This document shows positions 44,141 through 57,447 of a DNA stretch of 64,000 nt, in pieces. Position 1 is the first letter of the stretch. Every line of letters starts with the position of its first letter. The DNA is from Plotosus lineatus (taxonomy: Eukaryota > Chordata > Actinopteri > Siluriformes > Plotosidae). Position numbers and translations under genes: made by a program. Location: positions 5,027,663 to 5,091,662 of the forward strand of contig CM045729.1 of assembly GCA_024760905.1 (NCBI GenBank). The letters are read 5' to 3'. The notes under the pieces are model-generated. The model saw nothing but the letters and a program-made list of their open reading frames with translations. It had not been told where the DNA came from and searched no databases.

Positions 44141-44863
44141 TCACAGGAAGAAAGTGGGGTGAGAAGGAGGGAGGATTCTCCTGAGCAGAAGTATGCAGGC
44201 AGACACACACACACACAGGAGGAGACTGGAGGAAGGAAGAGTGCACATGTACAAGAATACACACACCTGCGCATGTCTTCTCCAAACCAGCCCCTCACCC
44301 CAAACACACACACACACACGCACGCACACACACACACACACACACACGTTCACAGGAAGAGAGTAAGGGAATCAAGGTGGTGGACCTGAACAGGAAGCCC
44401 TGCACATGTATTTCATGATAAATCTTTAATAGATATTTATCAGCAGGTTTGTGTCTCTGTACCAAATATTCTCTAACTGCACATTTCCTTTCACACACAT
44501 CTCACTTCTTTTATTGATTTGTTTAAAAGAAATAAATCCGACTGAATTTTGGTGGCGATGTTGCCTTAATCATTGAGTGTTCAGTGAGGTGTGTATTTCG
44601 TATTGAGAGATTCGATCATTTCCATGGAGTGAATTTCAGCGACAAGTTTGAATAGAATACAATCAGTGTGATCTCCAGTAGTCCACACATCACTCACCTG
44701 TTTGAGTGGAGCTCCTGCTTCTTCTAGTGATGAATCCGCGGCTGATCTCCTCATAGATGGCTTCAGGCTGAGTCTTCAGTCTTGTCTCAGATACAACTGA
44801 GACAATCATCATAACAATAACAACAACATCATCATCATCATCAACAACAACAACAAAAACTAC

Positions 44864-44896
<33 letters not shown>

Positions 44897-46091
44897 TTCA
44901 TGATCATCATCATCATCATCAACAACTACAACAAAAACAACAATAATTATTATGTCCAGGTTGAACCCGCCTTTCCCGGGATCAGCTGAGATTACCACCA
45001 GCCTCCCACTGATGCTAATTTGGATTAATTGGCTCAGAAAATGAATGAATAAGTGAATTCTTCTTCTTCTTCTTTTTCTTCTTCTTCTTCTTCTTCTTCT
45101 TATTATTATAATTACTACTACTACTACAAACCGGATTCCAAATAGGTTGGCACGCTATACAAATTGTGAATAAAAACCGAATGCAATCATATGGAAGTGC
45201 CAAATTTCAATATTTTATTCTGAATAGAACATTGATGATGGGGTCAAAAGTTTTAACTGAGAAAATGTATAATTTTAAGAGAAAATTTTGTTGATTTTAA
45301 TTTTCATGGTGTCAAAAAATCTCAAAAAAGTTGGGCAGGCAGCAATAAGAGGCTGGAAAAGTCAGTCGCACTTAAAACGAACAGATGGAAGATCAATCAC
45401 CACTAATGAGATTCATTGGCAACATTACTGAGCATAAAAAGACTTCTCAGAGTGGCAGTGTCTCTTGGAAGCAAAAATGGGTAGAGGATCACCAATTCCC
45501 CCAATGTTGCACAGAAATATATGGGGGCATTATCAGAAAGGTGTTTCCCAGAAAAAAAAAGCAACGAGTTTGAAGTTCTCATCATCTACAGTGCATAAAT
45601 CATCCAAAGATTAAAAGAATCTGGAACAATCTCTGTGTGTAAGGGTCAAATCCAGAAAAATCATACTGGATGCCTATGATCTTCAGGCCCTTAAACACTG
45701 CACCACAAACAGGAAAATCACAGGATGGGCTCAGAAATACTTCCAAGTTGTTATCAGCGCTCAGTTCAGAAGTCTGCATCTGTGATATGGGGTTGCATGA
45801 GTGTGTATAGCGTGGGCAGCTTGCACATCTCGTAAGGCACCTTCAAAAGGTATATTCAGGTTCTAGAACAACATATGCTCCCATCATCAACATGATAAGC
45901 CAGACCACATGCAGCATTAATTTAATAACATCATTGTTGCGTAGAAAAAAATTCCAGGTATTGAAATGGCCAGCCTGCAGTCCAGATCTTTCCCCTATAG
46001 AGAACATTTGGCATGTCATAAAGAGGAAGGTGCAATAAAGACACGGTGTGTGTGTGTGTGTATATGTATGTATGTGTGTGATGTGTGTGTG

Positions 46092-46123
<32 letters not shown>

Positions 46124-49100
46124 ACAACAAGTTACTTACCCAAGAGCTTTATTTTCAGAAGAGTAACTGCTCGTGTATGGTATTTCCGATAGTAAAGACC
46201 CTTGGTCTATGCTTATGGAACTTTGTACTTCCCTCGGTGTGAAAGAGTCGGCGCAAATCCTCTGTGTCAACATCCACTGATTACCATGAACAAGCACCGA
46301 TCCAGCTAATTTCCGCCCCAATATGTCAAAACCCATCATAATAAAGTTTGTCAAAATGGCCAATAGGGAGCGCATTATCAATGCCACCTGCAAGGGATGG
46401 TCCTAAACTGCGAGCTCACAAGATTAGTATCCATACTGATCTTCCTATTGTCCTTAAGGAATTGATGGGCAAACTGGCGAACAAAGGTTGGGATCTCCGG
46501 GAAATACAGAAAATCCAAACCAAGATCCTGGGACAAGGATTAACGATGACTCTGCAGACAAGGAAAAAATCCAAGGAAAGCTGGAAGACTGTGGACTCTG
46601 TTACTCCATGATCGTGTGTTCAAATTGCAGAGCTTTGCTTACTGAAAAGTAATAATGTTTCTCCAATTCAGATCTTCGTGTGTGATGTTGAACTTGAACT
46701 GTAATTAATTGACACCTTAAATTCGTACATTAATTTATTTCAAAAACCAAGTTTTGGAAACTACTGGCAGTGTCACCATTTCCTTTTTTTTCTTTTTTTC
46801 TTTTTCTTTATTCATTTCTTCTCCCAAAGCTAATTTCTTTTTCCTATATTTTATTTTTTGTCTTTATCTATCCCAAAAAAGTTCCCATGTACTTACCCCT
46901 TCTACGCTCTTATTATGCTCACTTTTACCCACAAAGGTTTTCATATTGACAATGGCATGGTGCTAAACCAGATTCTTTTCTCGCTCCTTAGTACCAATAG
47001 CCACATCATTTCTATTATTTCCTTGATTTTTGCACAATTGAGACAATGGCTTAGATTTTGCCATTCTATTATTGAATGTATCTATTACATAATGCCTTAT
47101 ACACAAATTATACAATTACTCCAAGTATAGAGAATATTAAAAAGATAAAACATATTTCAGCAAACTGTCAAGGTCTTAGAAACAAGAGTAATAGAAAAGA
47201 AACTTTATATGTATATATGTATATCTATATCTATATATATATATATATTTATTTATTTATTTTTCTGAGTAGAGCCTTCCGTAAGAGAGTGCTCAATACT
47301 TTTTCGTAGAGCAAATATAAGTAAAAATAAAAGGACAGGACAAAGACTTTCTATTGAAACTTCATTTTTCACTACAGATCTGTTTCGAGGGGTGATGAAA
47401 CCATCCTCTCTCTTCAGGTGATTACAGAAGAATGTAATTATATATGTATGTATATTATATATATATACTCTGCCTATGCTGGTCCTAAGCCCGGATGCAA
47501 AAAGAGGAAGGTTGGCCTCGGAGTGCAGATGCCAAGGCTGTAAAAAACAAAAAAGTTTGAAATCTATGGCTTGCAGCAATCACTCAATCTCATGCCAGCT
47601 CAGACGTCGCCCGGTCAAACAAGGTCCACGTCCCCAACTGTGGAACCAGGGTTGGGTCGAAAAATATGCCCCTGGAACAAACCCTATTAAGACTGCAAAA
47701 GAGACCCTCAAGCTTGCCACATGGAATGTCTGCACTCTTAATAGCCCAGGAAACCTGAACCTCCTGAAACATGAGATCAAACCTTACAACTGTGATATCT
47801 TAGGCTTGGCATAAACACACTGGCCAGGCAAAAGTGACATGAACAACTGCAAAATCATCTGGTCCGGCGAAGAAAACGCTCACAGAAGAGGAGTCGGCTT
47901 CATTCTCAGTAAGAAAGCCAGGAGCGCCCTGATTGGCTACAATCCCATTAGCCCATGTATCAGAACAGCAATATTCAAAGGCCAACCAATCAACATTACA
48001 GTCATCCAAGTGCACGCTCCCACTGCGGAATGCCCCGAAGAGGAAATCCAACAATTTTACCAGCAACTAGAGGACACACTTCATCTGTGTCCTAAAAAAG
48101 ATATGCACTCATCATGGGAGACTGGAATGCCAAAATTGGCAGTGACAACACAGGCTTTGAACAAGCAATGGGCAAACATAGATATGGAGACCAGAACGAT
48201 TGTGGTTTCATGCTTCTTGAACTCGCTATTAAAAACAAACTCTACATCTGCAACTCTCTCTTCCAACAGAAAGGCCGTAGAAAATGAACCTGGACATCAC
48301 CTGATGGAACTTATCACAATATGATCAATATGACCCTCAATGATAAATGCTGGAAAACAGCCAGCAGAAACTGAAGAATTTACCAAGGCGCTGACATCTC
48401 TTCTGACCACAACCTCGTTATATGCAAGATACGGATTGAGTTCAAGATCAATGCCAAACATAGGATCAAACCCAAAACAGACACCACCAGTCTCAACAAC
48501 CCTAATACACGCACAAATTTCCAAGATGCACTAGAAAAAAAATTATCTAATAGGATATCACCAACATAAACCAGTATGCATACAACATCTATGCAGCCAT
48601 CAACAGCACCATTGAAGAAATCATCTCTATCACTCGCAAACCATGGAAAACCTGGATCACAAATGAAGTTCTCAATCTAGCAGATAGGAAACAACAAATG
48701 AAAAATAGGATGTCCCATTCTAATAGCAATCGAAACATATACCGCAAACAGTGCAACGAAGTCAGAAGAGCAGCAAGAAAGGATGAAGAGAACTGGCTTA
48801 AACAGCAATGCAGCTTGATCGGACATAGTGCTAGCCAAAACCAGAGCAGAGCAACTTATAAACTAATCAGAGACCTTAACAGGAAATATCAACCCAGACA
48901 GGGGACCATCAACGTCCATAATGGCCAGTTCTCACAGACCAAAGAAGAAATTCTCAAAAGATGGAAATCCAACCCGGACCGATTCAACCGAGGCGATCAA
49001 AAGCAGCTGTTGTCCGACACCTTTGTACCGCCCGCGTCGCTCATCCTATCACATCCAACCTGGTTGCTCCAGGATTTTACCCCTATCATGGAGTGGGGTC

Positions 49101-52100
49101 CCGGAGGCTTTGCCCCACCTCCTCAAATGACGCCGCCTGAGGCAGGCGTCAGGGCTACTCCCCTGGAGCGGACTGCAGGGTTTAGTTGTGTGTTTTGCTG
49201 GCGTTTTTTAAGAGGGTGGGGGTGCAAACCCCACCCCTGAGGCTTCTCTGGGGCAAGGGTGCTGCTCCCTGACAGGCAGATGCCCGGAGGTGCCCTATCA
49301 TATGTCTACAAGATATTCATTTAGCTAAGGGAGACATCAATATTATGAAAAACGAATGGGGTCTAGAATGCATAATTTCATCCATTTAGACCAAATGCTA
49401 GAGGAGTAGCTATACTATTTAATAATGATATAGATCTCAATATCCACAGAACCATCCAAGATGAAAATGGTCATTTCATCATCGCTGATATCTCAGGAGA
49501 GGAAAAAAGATTTACACTTACAAATTTATATGGTCCAAATATGGATGATCCAAATTTCTATATCAGGCTTTATGAAAATATATCCTCTTTTGACAACGAT
49601 TCTGTAATTATTGTAGGTGATTGGAATCTGATCCCAGACCCTTCTATGGATCTGGAAAACGATAAGCATGTAAACAATCCTAAATCTAGGGACATCGTCA
49701 TAGAAATCTCACAAAACCTCAATCTTATAGACATGTGGAGGAAATTGAATGGAAACTCCAGAAAATATACACGGTGGAAAAAGAATCCAAAGATTCATCC
49801 AAAATTAGATTTTTTTTCTTGATATTGCAAGAGCAACTAACTGGGCAAGAATGAAATTCAAGCCTTCAAAATCAAGAAGCCTATGCTTACAGAATGGAGT
49901 GCTGTCCAAGAACACCTTCAGCATCCAAGGGGAAAAGATCCCAACCATACAAGATGAACAGATCAAGTGCCTTGGGAAGAACTACGATAGCTCCCTGAAA
50001 GACACCAGCAACATCAAGGCTGTTAAACAACAAGTAAAGAACTGGCTTCAAGCGATAGACAACAGCCAATTGCAGGGAAGGTTCAAGGTGTGGTGCTTCC
50101 AGTTTGGCATTATACCAAGACTGCAGTGGCCCTTCTTGTTGTACGACATTCCCATGTCTGCAGTTGAAGCCATGGAGAGACTCTGCAGCAAGTTTCTTAG
50201 AAGATGGTTGGGGGTGCCACCCAGCTTTAGTGCAATCAACATCTACAGCAAGACTGCCAAACTAACACTACCAGTGACATCCGTAGTGGAAGAATTCAAG
50301 GTCGCAAAAGCACGAGCTGTCACCACACTACGCACATCCAAAGACAAGAAGGTAAACCTATCAGCAGAAACCATCAAGAGTGGAAGGAAGTGGAAGCCCC
50401 AGAGAGCAGTTACAGATGCTGAAGAACTACTAAAACATCAAGAAATAGTTGGCACTGTGTGCAAGGGTCGTCTTGGCCTGGGAAACTACCATTCCCAGCA
50501 TTGGAGCCAAGCCAACAACAAGCAGAAGAGAGAGCTAGTCGTGCAGAGGATCCGGGAATCGGAAGAAGAGGAACGTAGAGTCAAAGCAGTAGGGCTTGCA
50601 AAACAGGGCAGCTGGGTCCAGTGGGATGCTGCCCTAGATCGACCCCTATCATGGAAGGAACTCTGGGGAACTGATCAGGGCAAACTTAGCTTCCTTCTCC
50701 GAGCCATCTCCGATCTCTTACCAACTCCAAGCAACCTGATGACCTGGGGAATAGAAGACAGTGCAACATGCAAACTATGTGGTACGAACTCTTGTACACT
50801 GAACCACATCCTATCAGCATGTCCAAAGGCACTTGGGGATGGAAGATACAGATGGAGACATGACAAAGTTCTAACAGAGATAGCAAAGTGGATAGACCTG
50901 GAGAGATTGAAGGCAAACAAGAGAGTGACATTACCACCACAACCCGTGAGCTTTGTTAAAGAGGGAAGTCCGGTACCCACAGGATCTGTAAAACCCACCC
51001 AGATCCGCTCGATCCTTCAAGGGGCACAAGACTGGGAGTTACAGGTTGACCTAAAGAGAAGACTGGTTTTCCCAGAAGAGGTGGCAACAACATCACTACG
51101 ACCAGATGCCGTTCTTCTGTCAAAAGCTCCAAGTCCATCTTCATTATCGAGCTCACAGTTCCCTGGGAAGACCGGCTCGACATCGCCCATCAGCTAAAGA
51201 AAACAAAATACCAAGATCTGGTCGATGAGGCACAGTCAAAAAGATGGCACGCAGTTCTCTTCCCTGTGGAAGTCGGATGTAGAGGATTCCCTTCTTCATC
51301 AATACGTTACTTCCTGCAGAAACTAGGCATGCCCCCAAAGCAGGTGAAGCAAGCTATCAAGGAGATTGGCGCAGCAGCAGAGAGCAGTTCTAGATGGCTG
51401 TGGTTGAAGCGTAACAACAACTGGCGTCCTTCTGTGGGTGAGGGTTAGGTTTCACAACTGGCCCTCACTGCCCCACTCAGGTGAAGTGTCCAGGTTAAGG
51501 GGCGAAACACTGACGATCCTGAGCTACCTGCTGATGACACAGAAGGACGCACATTAACAACCAGCGAGTCAGCCTGCTCCTCCACTGGATCCTCACTTCA
51601 GTTTCAAGCAGCTTGGAAGGAGGATACAAGTTTCAGAAGACTCAAAGAGTAGTTCCAGCAGACTCTGATTGTAGCTAAGCATTCCAATGTTTAACTCATC
51701 ATCAGATATCATTGATATTCCTCTGAATTCAGAGATCCTCCCAGGATATAAATCTGAGCACTCAGCTATATCCTTAACTCTTTCAAACTCTATAAATTAA
51801 ACAAGGGGAAAAGGGTATTGGAAATTTAACACTTTATTACTGCTTCATCCTGAATAGCAAACAAGTCAAATCTATCCTAAAAGAAACAATTGATGAATAT
51901 TCTGAAATGGACTCTTCTTGCTCTAACAATATTGATCGGGATTCTGATAATATTAAAGTTAAAATAAGTGACAGCCTATTTTTAGAAACTTTTTGATGAA
52001 AGTGAGAGGCAAAACAATCTCTTTTGCATCTTTTTTTTTTTTAAAAGAGTAAACATAAGACTAGAGAAATGAAAGTAAACATTAAAGTCTGCGAAGAGAA

Positions 52101-52809
52101 TATCAAACAAAATGTTCAAAATATTGATGAAAACAGCCTTTCTGAACTCTCAAAATATAAGACAGTACTGGAGCAATTGAAAGAAGAGAAAATGACAGGT
52201 ATTCCAATAAGAAATAGAATTTGATGGTATGAAGAAGGCGAAAAACCCACAAATTATTTTTGTAACCTTGAAAAAAGATCTTTTGTCAGCAAATCTATAA
52301 ATAAAATCATAACTGATAATAATGATGAAATAACGAATAGCGCATCGATTTTAAAACAGCTGAGAATATTTTATAAGACCTTATTTTCATTGCATGATGA
52401 TGTCGAGCGGAAGGCTGATCTTGACAATATTCCCACACCCATCCTAAACGATGATTTAAAAAATAAAAATAATAAAAGTTCTGGTTTAGATGGATTTCCA
52501 ATTGATTTTTTAAATTCTTTAGGAAAGATTTGAAAATTTGGATTTTTAGATTTATTAATGATGTCTTTGACAATGTAAAAATGTAAAAAAAAGTAAAAAT
52601 GAATTATCTTTGACAATGAAGTGGATAGTTATCACTTGCATACCCAAAGCGAACAAAGATAGAACAAGGTTGAAAAATTGGAAACTAATTCCTCTTCTGA
52701 ATGCACTATATAAAATAATCAGCTCCTGTATAACCAAGCACTTGAAAAAGACATTCGACTCGCTCATACATGAAAATTAAACAGGCTTTATTCCACCTAT
52801 AACTATCAG

Positions 52810-52892
<83 letters not shown>

Positions 52893-53359
52893 TATTGATC
52901 ATAATCTGCAACATGACGGAAGAGGAGGTTGAAGGGAGGGGAAGGATGTTTAGTACAGAAGCAACATCAATTCATTCCTTCAGCTCCTCTTTGAAGAGTG
53001 CAGGCAACTATGACAGGCTAAATGTTTCCAGAACTGTCGCATTTCCACCCAATCCTAAAGGGCTCTCATGAGCACTCTTCCTTTCATGTTTGATTCTATT
53101 TACAAGATTCCATGATAAACAGACGAGGACAGGCTGGGGTCTGTGGACAACAGGAGACAGGGTAGTACAAGGAGGATCGGCAATGTACTCCATACCTCAG
53201 CCTGCCTTTATGAATTAATTCTTTGTCTACTTCAGCCAGATTGAGAAGTCCAAAGGAAATCACAGAACTTTTCCTCAACACTGTAAAACTGCAAGGATAG
53301 GATTCATTTACATCTCTATCTATCTCATTATCCACAGACAGGACCAAACAACGAAACTA

Positions 53360-53396
<37 letters not shown>

Positions 53397-56300
53397 TGTA
53401 ATTATATATGAAGAGAGAACGTAGATACTTGGAGCGCTTGAAGGACATAGCAGCATCTTTCATCACTGGCTTTTATAAAACACGTCAAGCTATGCTATAT
53501 TGTATTCTGATCATAATCTGCAACATGACCGAGGAGGAGGAGGGTGCAGGGCGGGGCGGGGGGAGGAAGGGGAAGGATGTTGAAGTACAGAAGCAGCATT
53601 AATTCATTCCTTCAGCTCCGCTTAGAAGAGCGCACACAGCTTTCAGGGGCAGTGGTGGCTTAGTGGATAAGGCACAAGATTGTGATACGACATCATATTT
53701 GAAACTAAACAAGGAAATAGGTCAGGATTGCTTATTTTCATTGATTTTGAAAGGGCATTTGTTTCCAAAGATTTCATTAACTTAGTACTTACTAAATTCG
53801 GTTTTGGCCCACAAATAATAAGATACGTTCATATATTGACATATCATACAAGTTCTTGTGTGATACAAAATGGACACTTATCTGATTTCTTTGATAATGA
53901 AAGAGGCTGTAGGCAGGGCAATCCTCTGTTGCTGAAATTTTAGGATGTATGATTAGAAATAATGACAGAATTAAAGGCATTGATAAAGAGGAATATAAAT
54001 TAGGTCAATATGCGGATGATACTGAATTATTCCTTGATGGTTCTGAAGAGAGTTTATATGCAGCTATTGATACATTAAATACCTTTTACAAGATGTTGGG
54101 CCTGAAAATGGATAAGACCAAAGCAATTTGGATTGGTGCCAGGGCAGGAAGTGAAGAGATGTTAGCTAAAGCCTTGAACATTAAGTGGTATAAATGGAGA
54201 TTTTGAAGTATTTGGAATCAAATTAAATTCAGGCCTTAATGATCTATGGGTGATCAATGCAAGAAAAAGACTACAAGAAATAAACAGATTATTAGCAGTT
54301 TGGAGAAAAAGAAATTTGACTTTGATTGGTAAAATTACTGTAATAAAAACCCCAGCCCTTTCAAAATGAGCTCACATTCTCAGTTCACTCCCGAATCCAC
54401 CGAATGACTTTATCACATCCCTTGAAAAGATATTTTTCAAATTAAATTGGAATGACAAAAATGATAAATAAAAATGACTTCTGTGAAAAGATCAAAGACT
54501 GAAGGTGGGGTGGGTATGGCTGATATAACAACATTTATTGAAGCATTAAAACTTTCCACTCTAAGTAGGTATTGCAAAAAAATCAACTACGGCAAACTCC
54601 TGCAATGTAAAGATATTTTCAGATACGGAGCCAATATTGAGAATATACTGAACATTTAAAACACTCACTGGAGAGAGGCTGGAGAGAGGCTATAAAAGCC
54701 TGGGGTTCTTCTTGTAAAAAATTCAGGTCAAAGATGACAACATCGGTGACATCTTTGCTGAACCATTACGGCTCAATCACAATTATAAAAACCCCATTGA
54801 TGTTATTCAGCACTGGGCTAATGAGAGCATATTGACTGTTCAAGACTTGTATGATGAAAACGGCTTGATTCCCTTTGAACTATTAAAGGCAACATACAAT
54901 ATAAGAGGTACAATATTAGATTATAACGATCTGCTTTATATCATACCTGATAATTGAAAAAAGGCTATTAAGAACTTAAGAAATTTCCCTTTCGTGTACC
55001 TGTTCATCAGTGTCTACCACAGAAATATCTTCAAGAATTCCAAAGGTTCAAGGTTATTTAATGAAAAATTCATAGCTACAAATGACAAACATGAAGTCTG
55101 CAATAAATGGGAACAATATCTAATGATTGTAATTTGGACTGGTACACAGTTTTTAATGTATATAGATAAAAAATGAAAAATCCATGCAGCTGAGGCAGAT
55201 GTTGTCCATTCAGGGGTTCCTGTTGGGCCAGCACGACTCCAGTCTGCACGGGGTTATGCACAGCCTCCAGAAATTGACCACCCGCATGGTTCAACTCAAC
55301 AGAAGGAAGGACACCATTGCTACCCAAATCACCGCCCCACCCCTGCCCACCAACCCTCCACTCTCCGCACCAGCAGCATCACCAGCCCTGATCACCACGT
55401 GTCAAGACCCGTTCATCTAGACACCGGCAAGGTATTCAGGCACAATCAGCACATGTGTTCAGGTCCTCCACCAGTGTTCGCTTGTCTTCATTCAGCAGCC
55501 GCTCACCTCCAGCACAGACCAAGCAGAGCCTGCTCACGGATCAAGCCTCGTCGTGGGTGCTGTCAGTCGCCACCCATACCCCAGATTTATGCTCACACTA
55601 TGACTGTTTCATGCTGGAAACTGAAGAGGATTTTTGATCATCTGGCAAAAAAGGGGAGGCATCTTACATCTTCTGTGTCATCTTTCTGCATTACTGGATT
55701 TGGCTGAAAGTCATTCCGTCACATCTGGACCATCAGCCGATGCCTCAAGAGGGGGAAGCAATTCTCCACAAATATTGTTTACAGTGGAAGTGTGGAGCTG
55801 CTCACCTTGACTGGGGATGTGATCGGGAGATGAAAGGAATACTTTAAGGACATCTTTAATCCGTTCAACATGCCCTCCGGTGGAGTCTGTATAGGTCTGT
55901 CGTGGTGAAGATGGAACTGAGACACAAAGCAAATTTCTCAATTTACCAGTGGATTCCAACTCTCACAGATGGTCACAAGCTTGGGGTAGATTTAGAAAGA
56001 ACAAGATCGTGGATACGAGTGGCTGAAATAAGCTTCCTTCACCAGGTGGAGGGTTTCTCCCTTAGAGATAAGGTGAGAATCTCAGCCATCCAGGAGGAGC
56101 TCAGAGTAGAACTGCTGCTTCTCCGCATTGAGAGAGGTCAGTTGAAGTGGCTCAAGCATCTGGGGAGAATTCCACCTGATTGTCTTCCCCGTGTGGTCTT
56201 TTAATCATGTCTGACTCGGAAGAGACCCCGGGGTTAACCTAGAACACGCTGGCGAGATTAATTCTCTCCCTTGGTCTGGGAACACCATGGTGTGTGTATG

Positions 56301-56411
56301 TGTGTGTCCGTCCAGGAATAACTGGAGGAAATGGCTGAAGAAGGACATCTGGACCTCATTGCTTAGGCCGCTGCCCCCTCGACCCTACCCCAGATTAAGC
56401 AGTGAAAGAAA

Positions 56412-56470
<59 letters not shown>

Positions 56471-57348
56471 ATTGTAAGTAATGGGGTTGTTGTTGTAGAG
56501 GAAAGACAATGTGTAAATGGGTGATACCTCTCCTGAAGGCTCTGTTCTGGTAAAACAGGATCAGCAGAAGCACTAAGGCCAGGAAGAGCAGCGTTCCCAA
56601 CACAAACAGAATCAGTGGATGGATGGATGGAGCTCCAGCTGATGGACGATTTCTTGGTGGAGAGACTTTTACTGGAGTTGAAACACAGAAGAGAATCTTT
56701 ATACGATGCTGTTATCATAACTATTTACAAAAATATTGAAGGGTCACAAATATTGTATTATAATAAATATACAGACCTGGTGTGGTGATGGGGGTCATGT
56801 AGGTGGTGGTAGGTGGAGTCATAGACACCATGTCGGGTTCTGTATTTACAGAAAGAAAAATCACGTTTTATCCTTCAATAAAAATATACTCTCACGAAGA
56901 AACGCTGATCAGTGTATTCCAGGTTCTGCTCTGAGATTGTAACGGACATCTAAGATCAGAAATAAAAGTGATGGAGCCTCAACTCTGGAGATGAGTGCGA
57001 TGAGTGGAGATTGAAACTGAGAAGTTCACACAAGCCCTCTGACCTGCACAGGTGACTGAAACAGGAGAGCAGTCAGTGTGGTTCTTCAGGGAATGATGGC
57101 AGTCCCACAGGTGAATCTCATCCCCTCGACACTTCACTCTGTTCAGCCACATCGTCCCGTCGCTGCCCCTGGCTGGAACCTTAGTATCGTTGCTCAGCGC
57201 CGACCCGCAGCCCAGCTGTCTGCACGCCACCCGAGAGTTCCTGATGTTCCACTGATCACCACAAACGGAGCCCCACGTAGCGTTATGATACACCTCCAAC
57301 CTCCCAGAGCAGCTTCCCTTTCCTTCAGTTACCCTGAGAGACCAGCGT

Positions 57349-57447
<99 letters not shown>

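Larger units (their letters stand above)
46123..55170 (+). mobile_element. L1/Swimmer-like LINE, nested host element, decayed
   Basis: Fragments in collinear order define one L1-clade LINE on the plus strand. ORF1-like C-terminal segment 46372-46608 ([18 protein letters not shown]); ORF2 start at about 47135 ([19 protein letters not shown]); endonuclease 49292-49822 ([62 protein letters not shown]); endonuclease end and RT start 51690-52800 ([62 protein letters not shown]); RT 53720-54206 ([38 protein letters not shown] at about 54006); C-terminal region to 55170. Gaps between fragments are occupied by other insertions. It lies in the SRCR intron, opposite in strand. Many stops. Confidence 0.8.

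Noticed and set aside
43888..44389. Long Cys-Val and His-Thr frames on both strands.
   Set aside because: They are entirely due to CA/TG repeats in an SRCR intron.
43207..44698. ITAM formed by YEEI and the next YEDV.
   Set aside because: About 27 residues separate the two tyrosines, far more than the 6-8 residue ITAM gap, and the second motif ends in Val.
51480..51550. GCGAAACA next to CTGACGA and CTGATGA words in the 3' part of the restriction-endonuclease LINE, suggesting a second hammerhead.
   Set aside because: GAAA is only two bases from the first CUGANGA and too close to the second to leave room for stems in any of the three hammerhead topologies.
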